Notes under the pieces: model-generated | What the model saw: only the letters and a program-made list of their open reading frames with translations | Databases searched by the model: none | Told to the model about the DNA's origin: nothing | Shown: positions 1 to 7,904 of the stretch, piece by piece | How the letters are laid out: every line of letters starts with the position of its first letter | Position numbering within the stretch: position 1 is the first letter of the stretch | Translations under genes and position numbers: made by a program | Origin: a virus | Strand: one strand, 5' to 3' | IMG/VR virus record: IMGVR_UViG_3300009068_002081 | Location: 1 to 30,669 of that record | Length of the DNA: 30,669 nt

Positions 1-2
1 AT

Positions 3-356
3 TCAATGACCGATGCCTGGCTAAGTCAAATTGCCTATTGTATTGATGTGTGGGAACGAATTGAAATTGATGTTGTTCACGATCGAGCCGAATTAACCGG
101 CAACAACAAAGATGATAATTATAAACATAGAGAGCTACTAGAAGGCAATCCCAACAATCCTAGAGATTTCCATCATCCTCGCATGACACTAGATCGAATG
201 AAAGAATGTGATCAACTTTCTAAATACTTGAAAACCCAAGGAAACAATTCCGATTGGTGGGAACGTGTTAAAAATAGCAAACAAGATCCTTGGGAAAAAC
301 TCAAAGTAAACGACATCAATGGGCAAATGCGTCAGTTTCAATTGAAAGCACAATAA
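3..356 (+). CDS. Hypothetical protein, probably the C-terminal part of a gene cut by the window edge
   Basis: The reading frame is open from the first bases of the window, and the first ATG (position 6) has no visible ribosome binding site because the edge is only five bases away. I therefore read it as a probable fragment. The visible 116 residues are hydrophilic, rich in Asn, Asp, Lys and Trp, with no membrane segment and no motif I recognise. It ends two bases before the GTG start of the RmlB-like gene, so it probably belongs to the same transcript. Function unknown. Confidence 0.55.
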   Translation, partial: SMTDAWLSQIAYCIDVWERIEIDVVHDRAELTGNNKDDNYKHRELLEGNPNNPRDFHHPRMTLDRMKECDQLSKYLKTQGNNSDWWERVKNSKQDPWEKLKVNDINGQMRQFQLKAQ

Positions 357-358
357 CT

Positions 359-1309
359 GTGAAAAAAATTGTATATGTGACTGGGTGTCTGGGGTTTATA
401 GGAGTGCATGTCACCCGTCGGTGTTTGGAACAAGGCTGGTATGTGATTGGTGTGGACAAAGGCACCTATGCCAGTAATTTTGATTTCTTAGACGAGTTCC
501 AAAAATACAGCACATTTAAATTCATACACAAAGATATCAATGATCTTGACCGACTGTATGACTGCGATTATATCATAAACACAGCTGCCGAAACTCATGT
601 GGACAATTCAATCATGAGCTCAGATGTTTTTATTCGTAGCAACATCAACGGAGTACATCGCATACTAGAATTAATACAACAACAGCCTGTTCACCGGCAA
701 CCGACCTTGTTGCATTTTTCAACCGACGAGGTTTATGGAGACATTGATTCGGGTGCCCATACCGAAACTGACTTGTTAAAACCCAGTAATCCTTACTCGG
801 CATCCAAGGCAGCAGCTGACATGTTGGTCTTGGCCTGGTCTAGAACATTTGGCATCAAGTATGTGATTGTGCGGCCCACCAACAACTACGGTATTGGTCA
901 ATATGTTGAAAAACTCATACCCAAAAGCGTTAAATTTCTTGAACTGGGCAAATTGATTGATTTACACAATCACGGCAGTCCGGTACGAACCTGGTTGCAT
1001 GCCAAGGACACAGCCAATGCTGTAATATCCATTATTGATTCTGGATGTACCAACGAAATATTCAACATCAGTGGCAATATTGAATTGCCCAATTGCGAAG
1101 TAATTAAAAAAATACTACATCTATATTACAGAGTTGATCATGACAACAACTGGGAAACGTTTACTACACCCAGCAAAAGACAAGGGCAAGATGTTCGCTA
1201 TGCAATTGATGACAGCAAGTTAAAAAAATTAGGTTGGGTACCTGTAGCCGACTTTGACCAAGAACTGGCCAACGTGGTCGAATACTACAGGAATAATTTT
1301 GTATGGTAA
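359..1309 (+). CDS. rfbB: RmlB-like NDP-glucose 4,6-dehydratase (extended SDR)
   Basis: An extended short-chain dehydrogenase/reductase of about 316 aa. The Rossmann motif TGCLGFIG lies at residues 8-15, the NAD-binding Asp is at 33, AAETHVD is at 76-82, STDEVYG is at 121-127 (with the DE pair typical of 4,6-dehydratases), and the catalytic YSASK is at 146-150. The later PTNNYG and EKLIP segments are also typical of RmlB. The likely reaction is NDP-glucose to NDP-4-keto-6-deoxyglucose; dTDP or CDP cannot be decided from sequence. I chose the GTG at 359 because it places the Rossmann motif at the normal distance from the N-terminus and has GAAAG 10 bases upstream; the longer frame from TTG 290 only adds residues overlapping the preceding gene. 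It is about 40 residues shorter than typical RmlB. The next gene overlaps its stop (ATGGTAA). Confidence 0.88.
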   Translation: MKKIVYVTGCLGFIGVHVTRRCLEQGWYVIGVDKGTYASNFDFLDEFQKYSTFKFIHKDINDLDRLYDCDYIINTAAETHVDNSIMSSDVFIRSNINGVHRILELIQQQPVHRQPTLLHFSTDEVYGDIDSGAHTETDLLKPSNPYSASKAAADMLVLAWSRTFGIKYVIVRPTNNYGIGQYVEKLIPKSVKFLELGKLIDLHNHGSPVRTWLHAKDTANAVISIIDSGCTNEIFNISGNIELPNCEVIKKILHLYYRVDHDNNWETFTTPSKRQGQDVRYAIDDSKLKKLGWVPVADFDQELANVVEYYRNNFVW

Positions 1310-2028
1310 AGAACTATCTAGTATGTTCAGTTCGCCCCATATCCGAGAACTGGATGAATCAGGACAGCTCACAACTGCATTTGGACTATCAAGAAATGTA
1401 TCGTTTAAGATTGGCCAGCTTTAAACACTTTGTAAAAGAACCGTTTGAAGCTGTGACATGGACTGACCCTGCTACCAATAGCGATACCTGCACTTACCAA
1501 AATTGGTTGGATATTAAAGAACTGTGGCACAAGGAACCTTGTAACATATTCTGGGCCGGTGCCGACACACTTATGATTCAGCCTACAAACTTGTTTTCTG
1601 ACAGGTTCTCTCAATATCGATTGTTCAATTATACTGACCCAAGGAGTTATGGAGATTTTGCACACTATTTCAATGACGACATACAATATTATCCACATAC
1701 CATGTCAAGTGATGTGTGGAAATTAGGTGAAGAGTGGTTGACTCAAAGAGAAACACACCCAGATCGTAATTGGGGGTTTGATCAGTTAAGACACAATGCC
1801 ATGTTCTGGAGTCAAGATATTCCTGACTCTGACAGACTGCATCCAGAGATGGCCTATCAAGCAATGAATTTAAGAAGCATAAATCCAGATGTAATAGGTC
1901 AACACAACGGGTGGAATTCTTTGTCTATAGAGCAGGCTCATATACTACATTTTCATGGTAGCCGTGGCAGCCAGGCAGTAATAAACATCATGAAAGAAAT
2001 TTGCAATCAACTAGGTATTCAAACATGA
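1303..2028 (+). CDS. Putative glycosyltransferase-like protein
   Basis: 241 aa, soluble, no signal peptide. The one recognisable piece is the segment FWAGADTLMIQPT near residues 83-95, which resembles the AD-containing nucleotide-sugar site of GT-A glycosyltransferases that carry a D-A-D core; here the first Asp is replaced (WAGADT). The protein is rich in aromatic residues. The start overlaps the rfbB stop by seven bases and its own stop overlaps the next start (ATGA), so it is translated within the sugar operon. The glycosyltransferase role is an inference from one motif and from context. Confidence 0.5.
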   Translation: MVKNYLVCSVRPISENWMNQDSSQLHLDYQEMYRLRLASFKHFVKEPFEAVTWTDPATNSDTCTYQNWLDIKELWHKEPCNIFWAGADTLMIQPTNLFSDRFSQYRLFNYTDPRSYGDFAHYFNDDIQYYPHTMSSDVWKLGEEWLTQRETHPDRNWGFDQLRHNAMFWSQDIPDSDRLHPEMAYQAMNLRSINPDVIGQHNGWNSLSIEQAHILHFHGSRGSQAVINIMKEICNQLGIQT

Positions 2029-3344
2029 AACAAATATTAGAAGATATTAAAAAATACATCGATGCTAAACACGCAGACAAGACCTGGGTAGCTGGCAAAG
2101 ATTTTGTTAACTATGCTGGTCCGCATTTTACATCCGACGAGTATGTGGCAGCTGCCGAAGCACTACTAAATGGCTGGCTGGTAATGGGCAACAAGAGTCT
2201 ACGCTTTGAACAAAAGTTCCCCAAAGAATTTGGTAAGACTCGCGGAGTGCTAACAAACTCAGGCAGTAGTGCCAACCTGCTGATGATGGCCGCAATGAAA
2301 AGCAAGCGTGGCCATAACTTTCCATCGGGTACTAAAGTATTGATGCCCATTGCAGGCTTTCCAACCACACTTAATCCAACCTTACAAAATGGATTTACGC
2401 CAGTGTTCTGCGATATTGAAATTGATACCTTGAACATTGATCTAGATCAAGCAGAACAGATACTTGCCGCCGATCCAGACATTAAGATTATAACCTTTGC
2501 ACATGTGTTGGGTAACCCGCCCAATATGGATCGTGTGATGGAATTAGTTAATCGACACAATTTAATTTTGTTAGAAGATTGTTGTGACGGATTGGGTACT
2601 ACCTATGATGGAAAGCCACTAGGTAGTTTTGGTGAGATGGCAAGTTGCAGTTTTTATCCGGCGCATCATATGACCATGGGCGAAGGCGGATTTGTAGCAA
2701 TGAACGATCCACAGCAAGAAATCATTGTGCGTAGTCTACGTGAATGGGGCCGTGGATGTTATTGCGTAGGGCCCGAGGCCAACAAGTTAAAATGTGGCAC
2801 ATGCGGCAAGCGATTTAATGAGTGGATTCCAGAGATGCCAGATCAGATATTTGATCACAAATATGTCTACGACGAGATTGGATATAATCTAAAGCCAATT
2901 GAATTACAAGCCGCAATGGGTCTAGAGCAAATTAAGAAATTGCCAGAGATTCACACTTTACGTCAGCGCAACTACAATCTGTTGTTTGCTATCTATGAAA
3001 AGTACGAAGAGTTCTTCCACTTGCCACGTGCTCGTTACAAAGCAGATGTAAGCTGGTTTGCATTTCCGTTAACAATTCGCGAAGGTGCTCCGTTTACACG
3101 CATGGACATTGTTGACTACTTGGAAGAAAATCTAATTCAAACTCGTCCGTACTTTGCCGGTAACATCATGTTACAACCTGCATATTCACACTTGATGAAT
3201 CCTGCAACAGCACGTGATGACTTTCCTGTTGCTACATTTACAATGAAGAACACCTACTTCCATGGATGCAGTCCGGTTATTACTCCAGAGCAGATTTCCT
3301 ACATTGGAGAGAAAGTTGACGGATTTATGAGTTTATACCTATGA
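2025..3344 (+). CDS. rfbH: RfbH/E1-type NDP-4-keto-6-deoxyglucose 3-dehydrase
   Basis: DegT/DnrJ/EryC1-fold protein of 439 aa. The segment SFYPAHHMTMGEGG puts His214 where aminotransferases carry the PLP lysine, the hallmark of PMP-dependent E1 dehydrases. The iron-sulfur cysteines are present: Cys187 (in LEDCCDG), Cys245 and Cys247 (GRGCYCVG) and Cys260 (GTCGKRF), matching the E1 pattern except for an insertion of about five residues carrying an extra Cys257. The family removes the C3 hydroxyl of CDP-4-keto-6-deoxyglucose to make 3,6-dideoxy sugars, together with a reductase (E3) not seen here. ATG 2025 overlaps the previous stop as ATGA; an upstream TTG at 2001 is less likely. The substrate is inferred from the family. 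Confidence 0.9.
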   Translation: MKQILEDIKKYIDAKHADKTWVAGKDFVNYAGPHFTSDEYVAAAEALLNGWLVMGNKSLRFEQKFPKEFGKTRGVLTNSGSSANLLMMAAMKSKRGHNFPSGTKVLMPIAGFPTTLNPTLQNGFTPVFCDIEIDTLNIDLDQAEQILAADPDIKIITFAHVLGNPPNMDRVMELVNRHNLILLEDCCDGLGTTYDGKPLGSFGEMASCSFYPAHHMTMGEGGFVAMNDPQQEIIVRSLREWGRGCYCVGPEANKLKCGTCGKRFNEWIPEMPDQIFDHKYVYDEIGYNLKPIELQAAMGLEQIKKLPEIHTLRQRNYNLLFAIYEKYEEFFHLPRARYKADVSWFAFPLTIREGAPFTRMDIVDYLEENLIQTRPYFAGNIMLQPAYSHLMNPATARDDFPVATFTMKNTYFHGCSPVITPEQISYIGEKVDGFMSLYL

Positions 3345-4507
3345 AAGGGTTAAGCCAGGTAACGTCTAATATCGACGGACAGCCAATGTTCAAGTATCTA
3401 GACATGGCCAGGGAGTTAGAAGCCAAAGGTCAACATCTTATCCACATGGAGATAGGTGAGCCAGACTTTGACACCCCTAAGAATGTTACCTGGGCAGCCG
3501 TTCAATCTTTATCCAACGGAGAAACACACTACGGTAGTAGTTTTGGTCTACAAGAATTTAGAGAGGCTGTGCAGTTTGCTACAGAACGCAGTAGAGGATT
3601 CCGTCCTGACTTAGATCAAGTACTTATTACTCCAGGTGCCAATATTGCTATCTACTATGCTGTGTTCTGTTTAGTTGATCCAGGCTTTGAAGTTATTGTT
3701 CCAGATCCTGGGTTCAGCACATATTACAGCAACATCAAAATGTGTGGTGCTGTGCCTGTGCGTGTGCCACTGAAAGAAGAAAACGAATTCCGTATGAGCC
3801 CAGACGACATCGAAGCCGCTATTACAGATAAGACACGACTGATTATTATTAACAGTCCGCAAAATCCCACAGGCAGTGTGCTTACCACTGATGAAGTTAA
3901 ACGCATTTATGAAATTGCCAAGAAGCATGACATATACATTTACAGTGATGAGATTTATGCACGTATGAACTATGAGCCAATTGGTTTTGCAAGTCCAAGC
4001 ATTTATGATCACTGTAAGGAACATGTTATCCTTAGCAATGGGTTTAGTAAAGCATTTGCTATGACAGGATGGAGATTAGGAACATTGATTGGACCTGCCA
4101 ATGTCATCGAACGCATGGCGGCACTACTACAAACTACATCAAGTTGTGTCAGTACGTTTGTCCAACGTGCTGGAATTGAAGCTATTCGCGGCAGTCAAGA
4201 AACAGTTACAAATATGATGGCCGAATATCGGGCACGTAGAGACCTGCTGGTCGACGGGTTAAATCGTGTCAACGGCGTTCGCTGTCTCAAGCCAGGTGGC
4301 GCATTTTACGTATTTCCTAATATCACAGGAACAGGACTATCGAGTGACCAAGTTGTTGAAAAGTTAATGGCTGCTGGAGTAGTGACCTTGCCCGGACATT
4401 GTTTCGGAGAACACGGTGAGGACTATATTAGATTGTGTTATGCCACTAGTCGTAAAAACATTCAAGAAGGTCTGAATAGAATTTATAAAGCATTGGGAAC
4501 AAAATGA
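3341..4507 (+). CDS. Class I/II PLP-dependent aminotransferase
   Basis: 388 aa, full length for the aspartate-aminotransferase fold type I family. Visible marks are IGEPDFDTP near residue 38, the NSPQNPTG motif near 170, YSDEIYARM near 200, the PLP lysine Lys237 in SNGFSKAFAMTGWRLG, and a substrate-carboxylate-binding Arg near the C-terminus (YIRLCYAT). Sugar aminotransferases normally belong to the DegT fold, so this enzyme more likely acts on an amino acid or oxo acid. In this operon it could supply the 2-oxo acid donor for the thiamine-diphosphate enzyme encoded directly downstream (inference). ATGA overlaps join it to both neighbours. Confidence 0.9.
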   Translation: MKGLSQVTSNIDGQPMFKYLDMARELEAKGQHLIHMEIGEPDFDTPKNVTWAAVQSLSNGETHYGSSFGLQEFREAVQFATERSRGFRPDLDQVLITPGANIAIYYAVFCLVDPGFEVIVPDPGFSTYYSNIKMCGAVPVRVPLKEENEFRMSPDDIEAAITDKTRLIIINSPQNPTGSVLTTDEVKRIYEIAKKHDIYIYSDEIYARMNYEPIGFASPSIYDHCKEHVILSNGFSKAFAMTGWRLGTLIGPANVIERMAALLQTTSSCVSTFVQRAGIEAIRGSQETVTNMMAEYRARRDLLVDGLNRVNGVRCLKPGGAFYVFPNITGTGLSSDQVVEKLMAAGVVTLPGHCFGEHGEDYIRLCYATSRKNIQEGLNRIYKALGTK

Positions 4508-5511
4508 GAGTATGTGATTGGATCGCTGATTATCTAAAATCAATTGGAGTTGAACGTGTACACGGATTAATGGGCGGTGGCGCAAGTGGACTTAATGATG
4601 GATTCATCAAACAAGGTATGCCCTATATCTGTTATCATCACGAGCAAGGTGCAGGACATTCTGCAATTGGCGAAAGCAAGTTCACTGGCAAAATTGCAGT
4701 AGTTAATCCCACAACAGGTTGTGCAGGTACTAACTGTGCAACATCAGTTTTAAATGCATGGCAAGACAGTGTACCTGTTTTGTTCTTGTCAGGCAATGTT
4801 AGACTACCAACTTGTAGCGGACACATTAACAAAAAGAACAACATCAACATTCGTAAGTATGGTATTCAAGAACACCATGTTGTTGACACCTACAAGTCAA
4901 TGACCAAATTAAGTTGTTTTGTTGACAATGTACAAGACGTAGCATACACAATTCAATATGCAGTACACTTGGCAACAACTGGTCGTCCTGGGCCTGTATG
5001 GATTGATATTCCAGGAGATATTCAAACAGCACAGATGCCCGAGAACTATAAAGAGTATACCGCTACCAAGTTAGTCGAGACGTTATCAAGCTATGATCGT
5101 GTCAAACAAGCAATTGCCCGAGCAAAACGTCCTATTGTGTTAGCGGGTTACGGCATTCGTCAAAGCAACACAGTCGACGACTTTGTTAATTTTATTGAGC
5201 ATTACCAGATTCCTTATGTCAGTACCTACGGAGCAAGAGATTACACAGCCGATGATCACAAATTAAGCATTGGTGCTGTGGGTATCAAAGGAAGTCGTGC
5301 AGGCAACTTTGCTATGCAGAACGCAGACTTGTTGCTTATCTTGGGTAGCAGTCTTGGATCAAGTGTAATTGGATACGATCCTGCACAGTTTAGTCCTGCG
5401 AGTTATAAAATTATTATAGACTTAGATGTTGACGAATTGAAAAAAGATATTGTTAAAATTGATGAAAAGTATCATGTCAATTTAGAAAACTTCTTTAGGA
5501 GCATGGTATGA
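4504..5511 (+). CDS. Acetolactate-synthase-like ThDP enzyme, N-terminal half (PYR and central domains)
   Basis: 335 aa. The N-terminal pyrimidine-binding (PYR) domain includes the catalytic Glu47 in YHHEQGAGHSA, which activates the cofactor, and the GCAGTNCATSV loop. A central dihydrooxoacid-type domain follows from about residue 190 (RAKRPIVLAGYGIR, then LLLILGSSLGSSV). The ThDP-binding PP domain is missing here and is encoded by the next gene. The two products together are 580 aa, the normal length of a fused acetolactate synthase. In sugar operons such enzymes, for example YerE of yersiniose biosynthesis, attach a two-carbon branch from pyruvate to a 4-keto-6-deoxy sugar. Context (RmlB-like plus RfbH) fits this, but the actual reaction is inferred. 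Confidence 0.88.
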   Translation: MRVCDWIADYLKSIGVERVHGLMGGGASGLNDGFIKQGMPYICYHHEQGAGHSAIGESKFTGKIAVVNPTTGCAGTNCATSVLNAWQDSVPVLFLSGNVRLPTCSGHINKKNNINIRKYGIQEHHVVDTYKSMTKLSCFVDNVQDVAYTIQYAVHLATTGRPGPVWIDIPGDIQTAQMPENYKEYTATKLVETLSSYDRVKQAIARAKRPIVLAGYGIRQSNTVDDFVNFIEHYQIPYVSTYGARDYTADDHKLSIGAVGIKGSRAGNFAMQNADLLLILGSSLGSSVIGYDPAQFSPASYKIIIDLDVDELKKDIVKIDEKYHVNLENFFRSMV

Positions 5512-6245
5512 ACCAACAATGGATAGACAAATGCAATTACTGGAAAGCTATCTGGCCTGTAATGCAAGACGAATATTGTGCTAACAACAATGATTACTCA
5601 CTAAACATATATGCTGTGCTGGATGCTATTAACAAACATAGTCGTCCCGAAGACATCTTAATGGGCGATGCTGGTAGTATTAGCTACGCAGGACCTGTTG
5701 CTCTAAATGCCAAGCCAGGTCAACGTTTTATTTTTAGTCCAGCACAGGCAGATATGGGATGGGCATTGCCTGCGGCTATTGGTGTTGCTATGGCCAGTAA
5801 TCAACCTATCATCAGTATCATAGGTGATGGTAGTTTTATGAGCAATATCCAAGAACTTGCTACAGTCAAGCAACATGAACTGAATATTAAATTTGTTATA
5901 CTCAACAATGCAGGTTATTTGAGTATCAAAAACACACAGACCAAGTACTTTCAAGGTCGTGTACACGGTACCAGTTCAGAAACCGGGTTATGGTTTCCTA
6001 ACTTTATGAACATTGCTTCTGCATTTGGCATGGCCTATGCTGATATGCGATTAGCTTCAGACCTAGACAAGTTTCCAGAGATACTTGCTAAACCAGGTCC
6101 TTGTATTATTGACTGCCGTTGCCATGGTGATCAAGAAATTCTTCCAGCGCAGGCATTAAAGGATGGAAAACAAGCAGGCCTACACGACATGACTCCGTTC
6201 CTTAGCGATGAAGAACTTGCTGGTGAAATGATTATTAAAATTTAA
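5508..6245 (+). CDS. Acetolactate-synthase-like ThDP enzyme, C-terminal half (PP domain)
   Basis: 245 aa. This is the pyrophosphate-binding domain of a ThDP-dependent decarboxylase or carboligase: the metal and ThDP motif starts with GDG at residues 106-108 and ends with NN at 133-134. The segment QADMGWALPAAIGVA at 80-94 is typical of this domain. It has its own Shine-Dalgarno AGGAG at 5497-5501, six bases before the ATG, which itself overlaps the preceding stop. The split falls at the boundary between the central and PP domains and lies in a different frame (offset of two), so this looks like a functional gene fission, not decay. The two products should form a complex. Confidence 0.88.
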   Translation: MNQQWIDKCNYWKAIWPVMQDEYCANNNDYSLNIYAVLDAINKHSRPEDILMGDAGSISYAGPVALNAKPGQRFIFSPAQADMGWALPAAIGVAMASNQPIISIIGDGSFMSNIQELATVKQHELNIKFVILNNAGYLSIKNTQTKYFQGRVHGTSSETGLWFPNFMNIASAFGMAYADMRLASDLDKFPEILAKPGPCIIDCRCHGDQEILPAQALKDGKQAGLHDMTPFLSDEELAGEMIIKI

Positions 6246-6250
6246 ACACC

Positions 6251-6934
6251 ATGACAGACAATATTCACAAAACAATTCCAGGTCTAGAAAACTTAGTTGA
6301 ATTAAGAGATAATTCAGAGTTTCTAGAATTAAAAAATCTGTGGTGGCCTCAATACGATCAGGGCATGTGGAATTACATGCATAGACACCGCATAGAACCA
6401 GAATTTTTTGATTTGCTAATGACCCATGTTGATGCTACCAATATCATGGTACAGGCCGGTGGTAACTGTGGACAGTATGTAAAGCAGTTTAGTCAACGAT
6501 TTGATACTGTGTATACATTTGAACCAGATCCATTGAATTTTTTGTGCTTGACTTTAAACTGTGGTAATAACGTGATTAAAACGCAGGCCTGTCTGGGCAA
6601 CGATAACAAATTTGTAAGTATCGATAGAACAAGTGATGCTGGAGCCATTCATGTTACTGGACAAGGTAATGTACCTACTATGCGTATTGATGACATGCAT
6701 TTACCAAGTTGCGATCTTATACAGTTAGACATTGAAGGCTATGAACTATTTGCGTTGCAAGGAGCTCAACGTACCATTGAACAATATCATCCTGTAATCA
6801 TGATAGAATGGTACGAGCCGTGGGCTGAACGATATGGAACCAATCAAAAAATACGCGACGAGTTTTTTAACAATATAGGATACAAAAAAGTGCTAGTCAA
6901 AGATAACGATATAATCTATAAGCGCCTAAAATGA
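6251..6934 (+). CDS. FkbM-family SAM-dependent methyltransferase
   Basis: 227 aa. The SAM-binding glycine-rich segment VQAGGNCGQY is at about 67-76, the acidic EPDP that contacts the adenosine is at 91-94, and the diagnostic FkbM motif LDIEGYE is at 159-165, followed by MIEWYEPW. The family mostly O-methylates sugars and polyketides, so methylation of the sugar or glycan made by this operon is likely. It begins five bases after the ThDP gene stop, with no strong ribosome binding site, and ends in an ATGA overlap with the next gene. The exact acceptor cannot be told from sequence. Confidence 0.87.
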   Translation: MTDNIHKTIPGLENLVELRDNSEFLELKNLWWPQYDQGMWNYMHRHRIEPEFFDLLMTHVDATNIMVQAGGNCGQYVKQFSQRFDTVYTFEPDPLNFLCLTLNCGNNVIKTQACLGNDNKFVSIDRTSDAGAIHVTGQGNVPTMRIDDMHLPSCDLIQLDIEGYELFALQGAQRTIEQYHPVIMIEWYEPWAERYGTNQKIRDEFFNNIGYKKVLVKDNDIIYKRLK

Positions 6935-7869
6935 AAACAGCACTAATTACCGGAGCCAATGGATTTATTGGTCACTACTTAGTAGAAGAATTTTTAAAAG
7001 ATCACCATGTGATCTGCGTAGTACGACCAGGTTCGGTTAATATGGAACGAATCGATCACGTGCTTGATCGTGTTACTATAATTGAACACGACATTAAAAA
7101 TTCTTGTAGGCGCTTGCCAACAGCAGATATTATATTACATGCTGGTGCCAATCCTAGTTCAGCTGACAGCTTGAGTGATCCTACAGCATCCGTCATGGAC
7201 AATGTGCTGGGTACATTAAACTTGTTGGAACATGCCCGTCATACTGGAGTTGAAAGATTTGTATATTATAGTAGTGCTGAAGTATTTGGTCCTATATCTA
7301 TTGGTCAAGACAGTCAAGCAACCGACGCCTACAACAGCAATAGTCCTTATGCAGCCGGCAAAGCCGCTGGAGAAGAACTGTGCCTGGCCTATGCTAACTC
7401 GTTCAATGTTCCTGTGAGCATTATACACATCAACAACACCTTTGGTCTACGTTGCCAAAGCAATCGCTTGCCTGTGATCATTGTACGCAAATTACTCAAC
7501 AATGAAACCCTAGATATACATGTAGGACCCAGTGAGTTAATTGGTGGTCGTCGTTGGTTCTATGCCGGCGATGTGGCCAGTCATACTCGATTTATATTAG
7601 AAACACAATCCGCCCGTTGTGAAAAATGGAACAGTGCTGGATCAAGATTTATCGATAATCTTGAATTTGCTCAAACTATTGCTCGTTTAATGAATTGTGA
7701 ATTGTTATACAAATTGGTTCCTGTTGATCGTCCTGGGCATGACTTATGTTTTAGCGTCGATCCTGGAAAATTATATAAACTAGGGTGGCGAGCACCAAAA
7801 ACGTTCGAAGAACGTTTAACTGAAACAGTTGATTGGTATCAAAATAACCCTGAATGGCTCGCACGATAG
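6931..7869 (+). CDS. NAD-dependent epimerase/dehydratase (extended SDR)
   Basis: 312 aa. The Rossmann motif TGANGFIG is at 7-14, HAGANPSSADS is at 70-80, YSSAEVFG is at 113-120, the catalytic pair YAAGK is at 140-144, and the C-terminal substrate domain ends in GWRAPKTFEERLTETVDWY, a typical sugar-nucleotide epimerase tail. It could act as the C4 or branch ketoreductase (YerF-like role) or as an epimerase; sequence alone does not decide. It is the last gene of the sugar operon: its stop is directly followed by a new promoter at 7870. No terminator is visible between the two units. Confidence 0.87.
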   Translation: MKTALITGANGFIGHYLVEEFLKDHHVICVVRPGSVNMERIDHVLDRVTIIEHDIKNSCRRLPTADIILHAGANPSSADSLSDPTASVMDNVLGTLNLLEHARHTGVERFVYYSSAEVFGPISIGQDSQATDAYNSNSPYAAGKAAGEELCLAYANSFNVPVSIIHINNTFGLRCQSNRLPVIIVRKLLNNETLDIHVGPSELIGGRRWFYAGDVASHTRFILETQSARCEKWNSAGSRFIDNLEFAQTIARLMNCELLYKLVPVDRPGHDLCFSVDPGKLYKLGWRAPKTFEERLTETVDWYQNNPEWLAR

Positions 7870-7899
7870 TTGACAAACTGTGGTGAATTGTTGTACAAT
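7870..7899 (+). promoter_or_regulatory. Sigma-70 type promoter placed for a leaderless mRNA
   Basis: TTGACA (7870-7875), an 18-base spacer and TACAAT (7894-7899). The ATG of the phosphoribosyltransferase starts six bases after the -10 box, so transcription would begin at or next to the start codon. No Shine-Dalgarno is seen. Confidence 0.75.
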
Positions 7900-7904
7900 A
7901 GCAT

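Noticed and set aside
4504-6245. Broken acetolactate synthase pseudogene
   Set aside because: Both halves keep catalytic motifs, the break is at a domain border, and the second half has its own Shine-Dalgarno and ATGA start.
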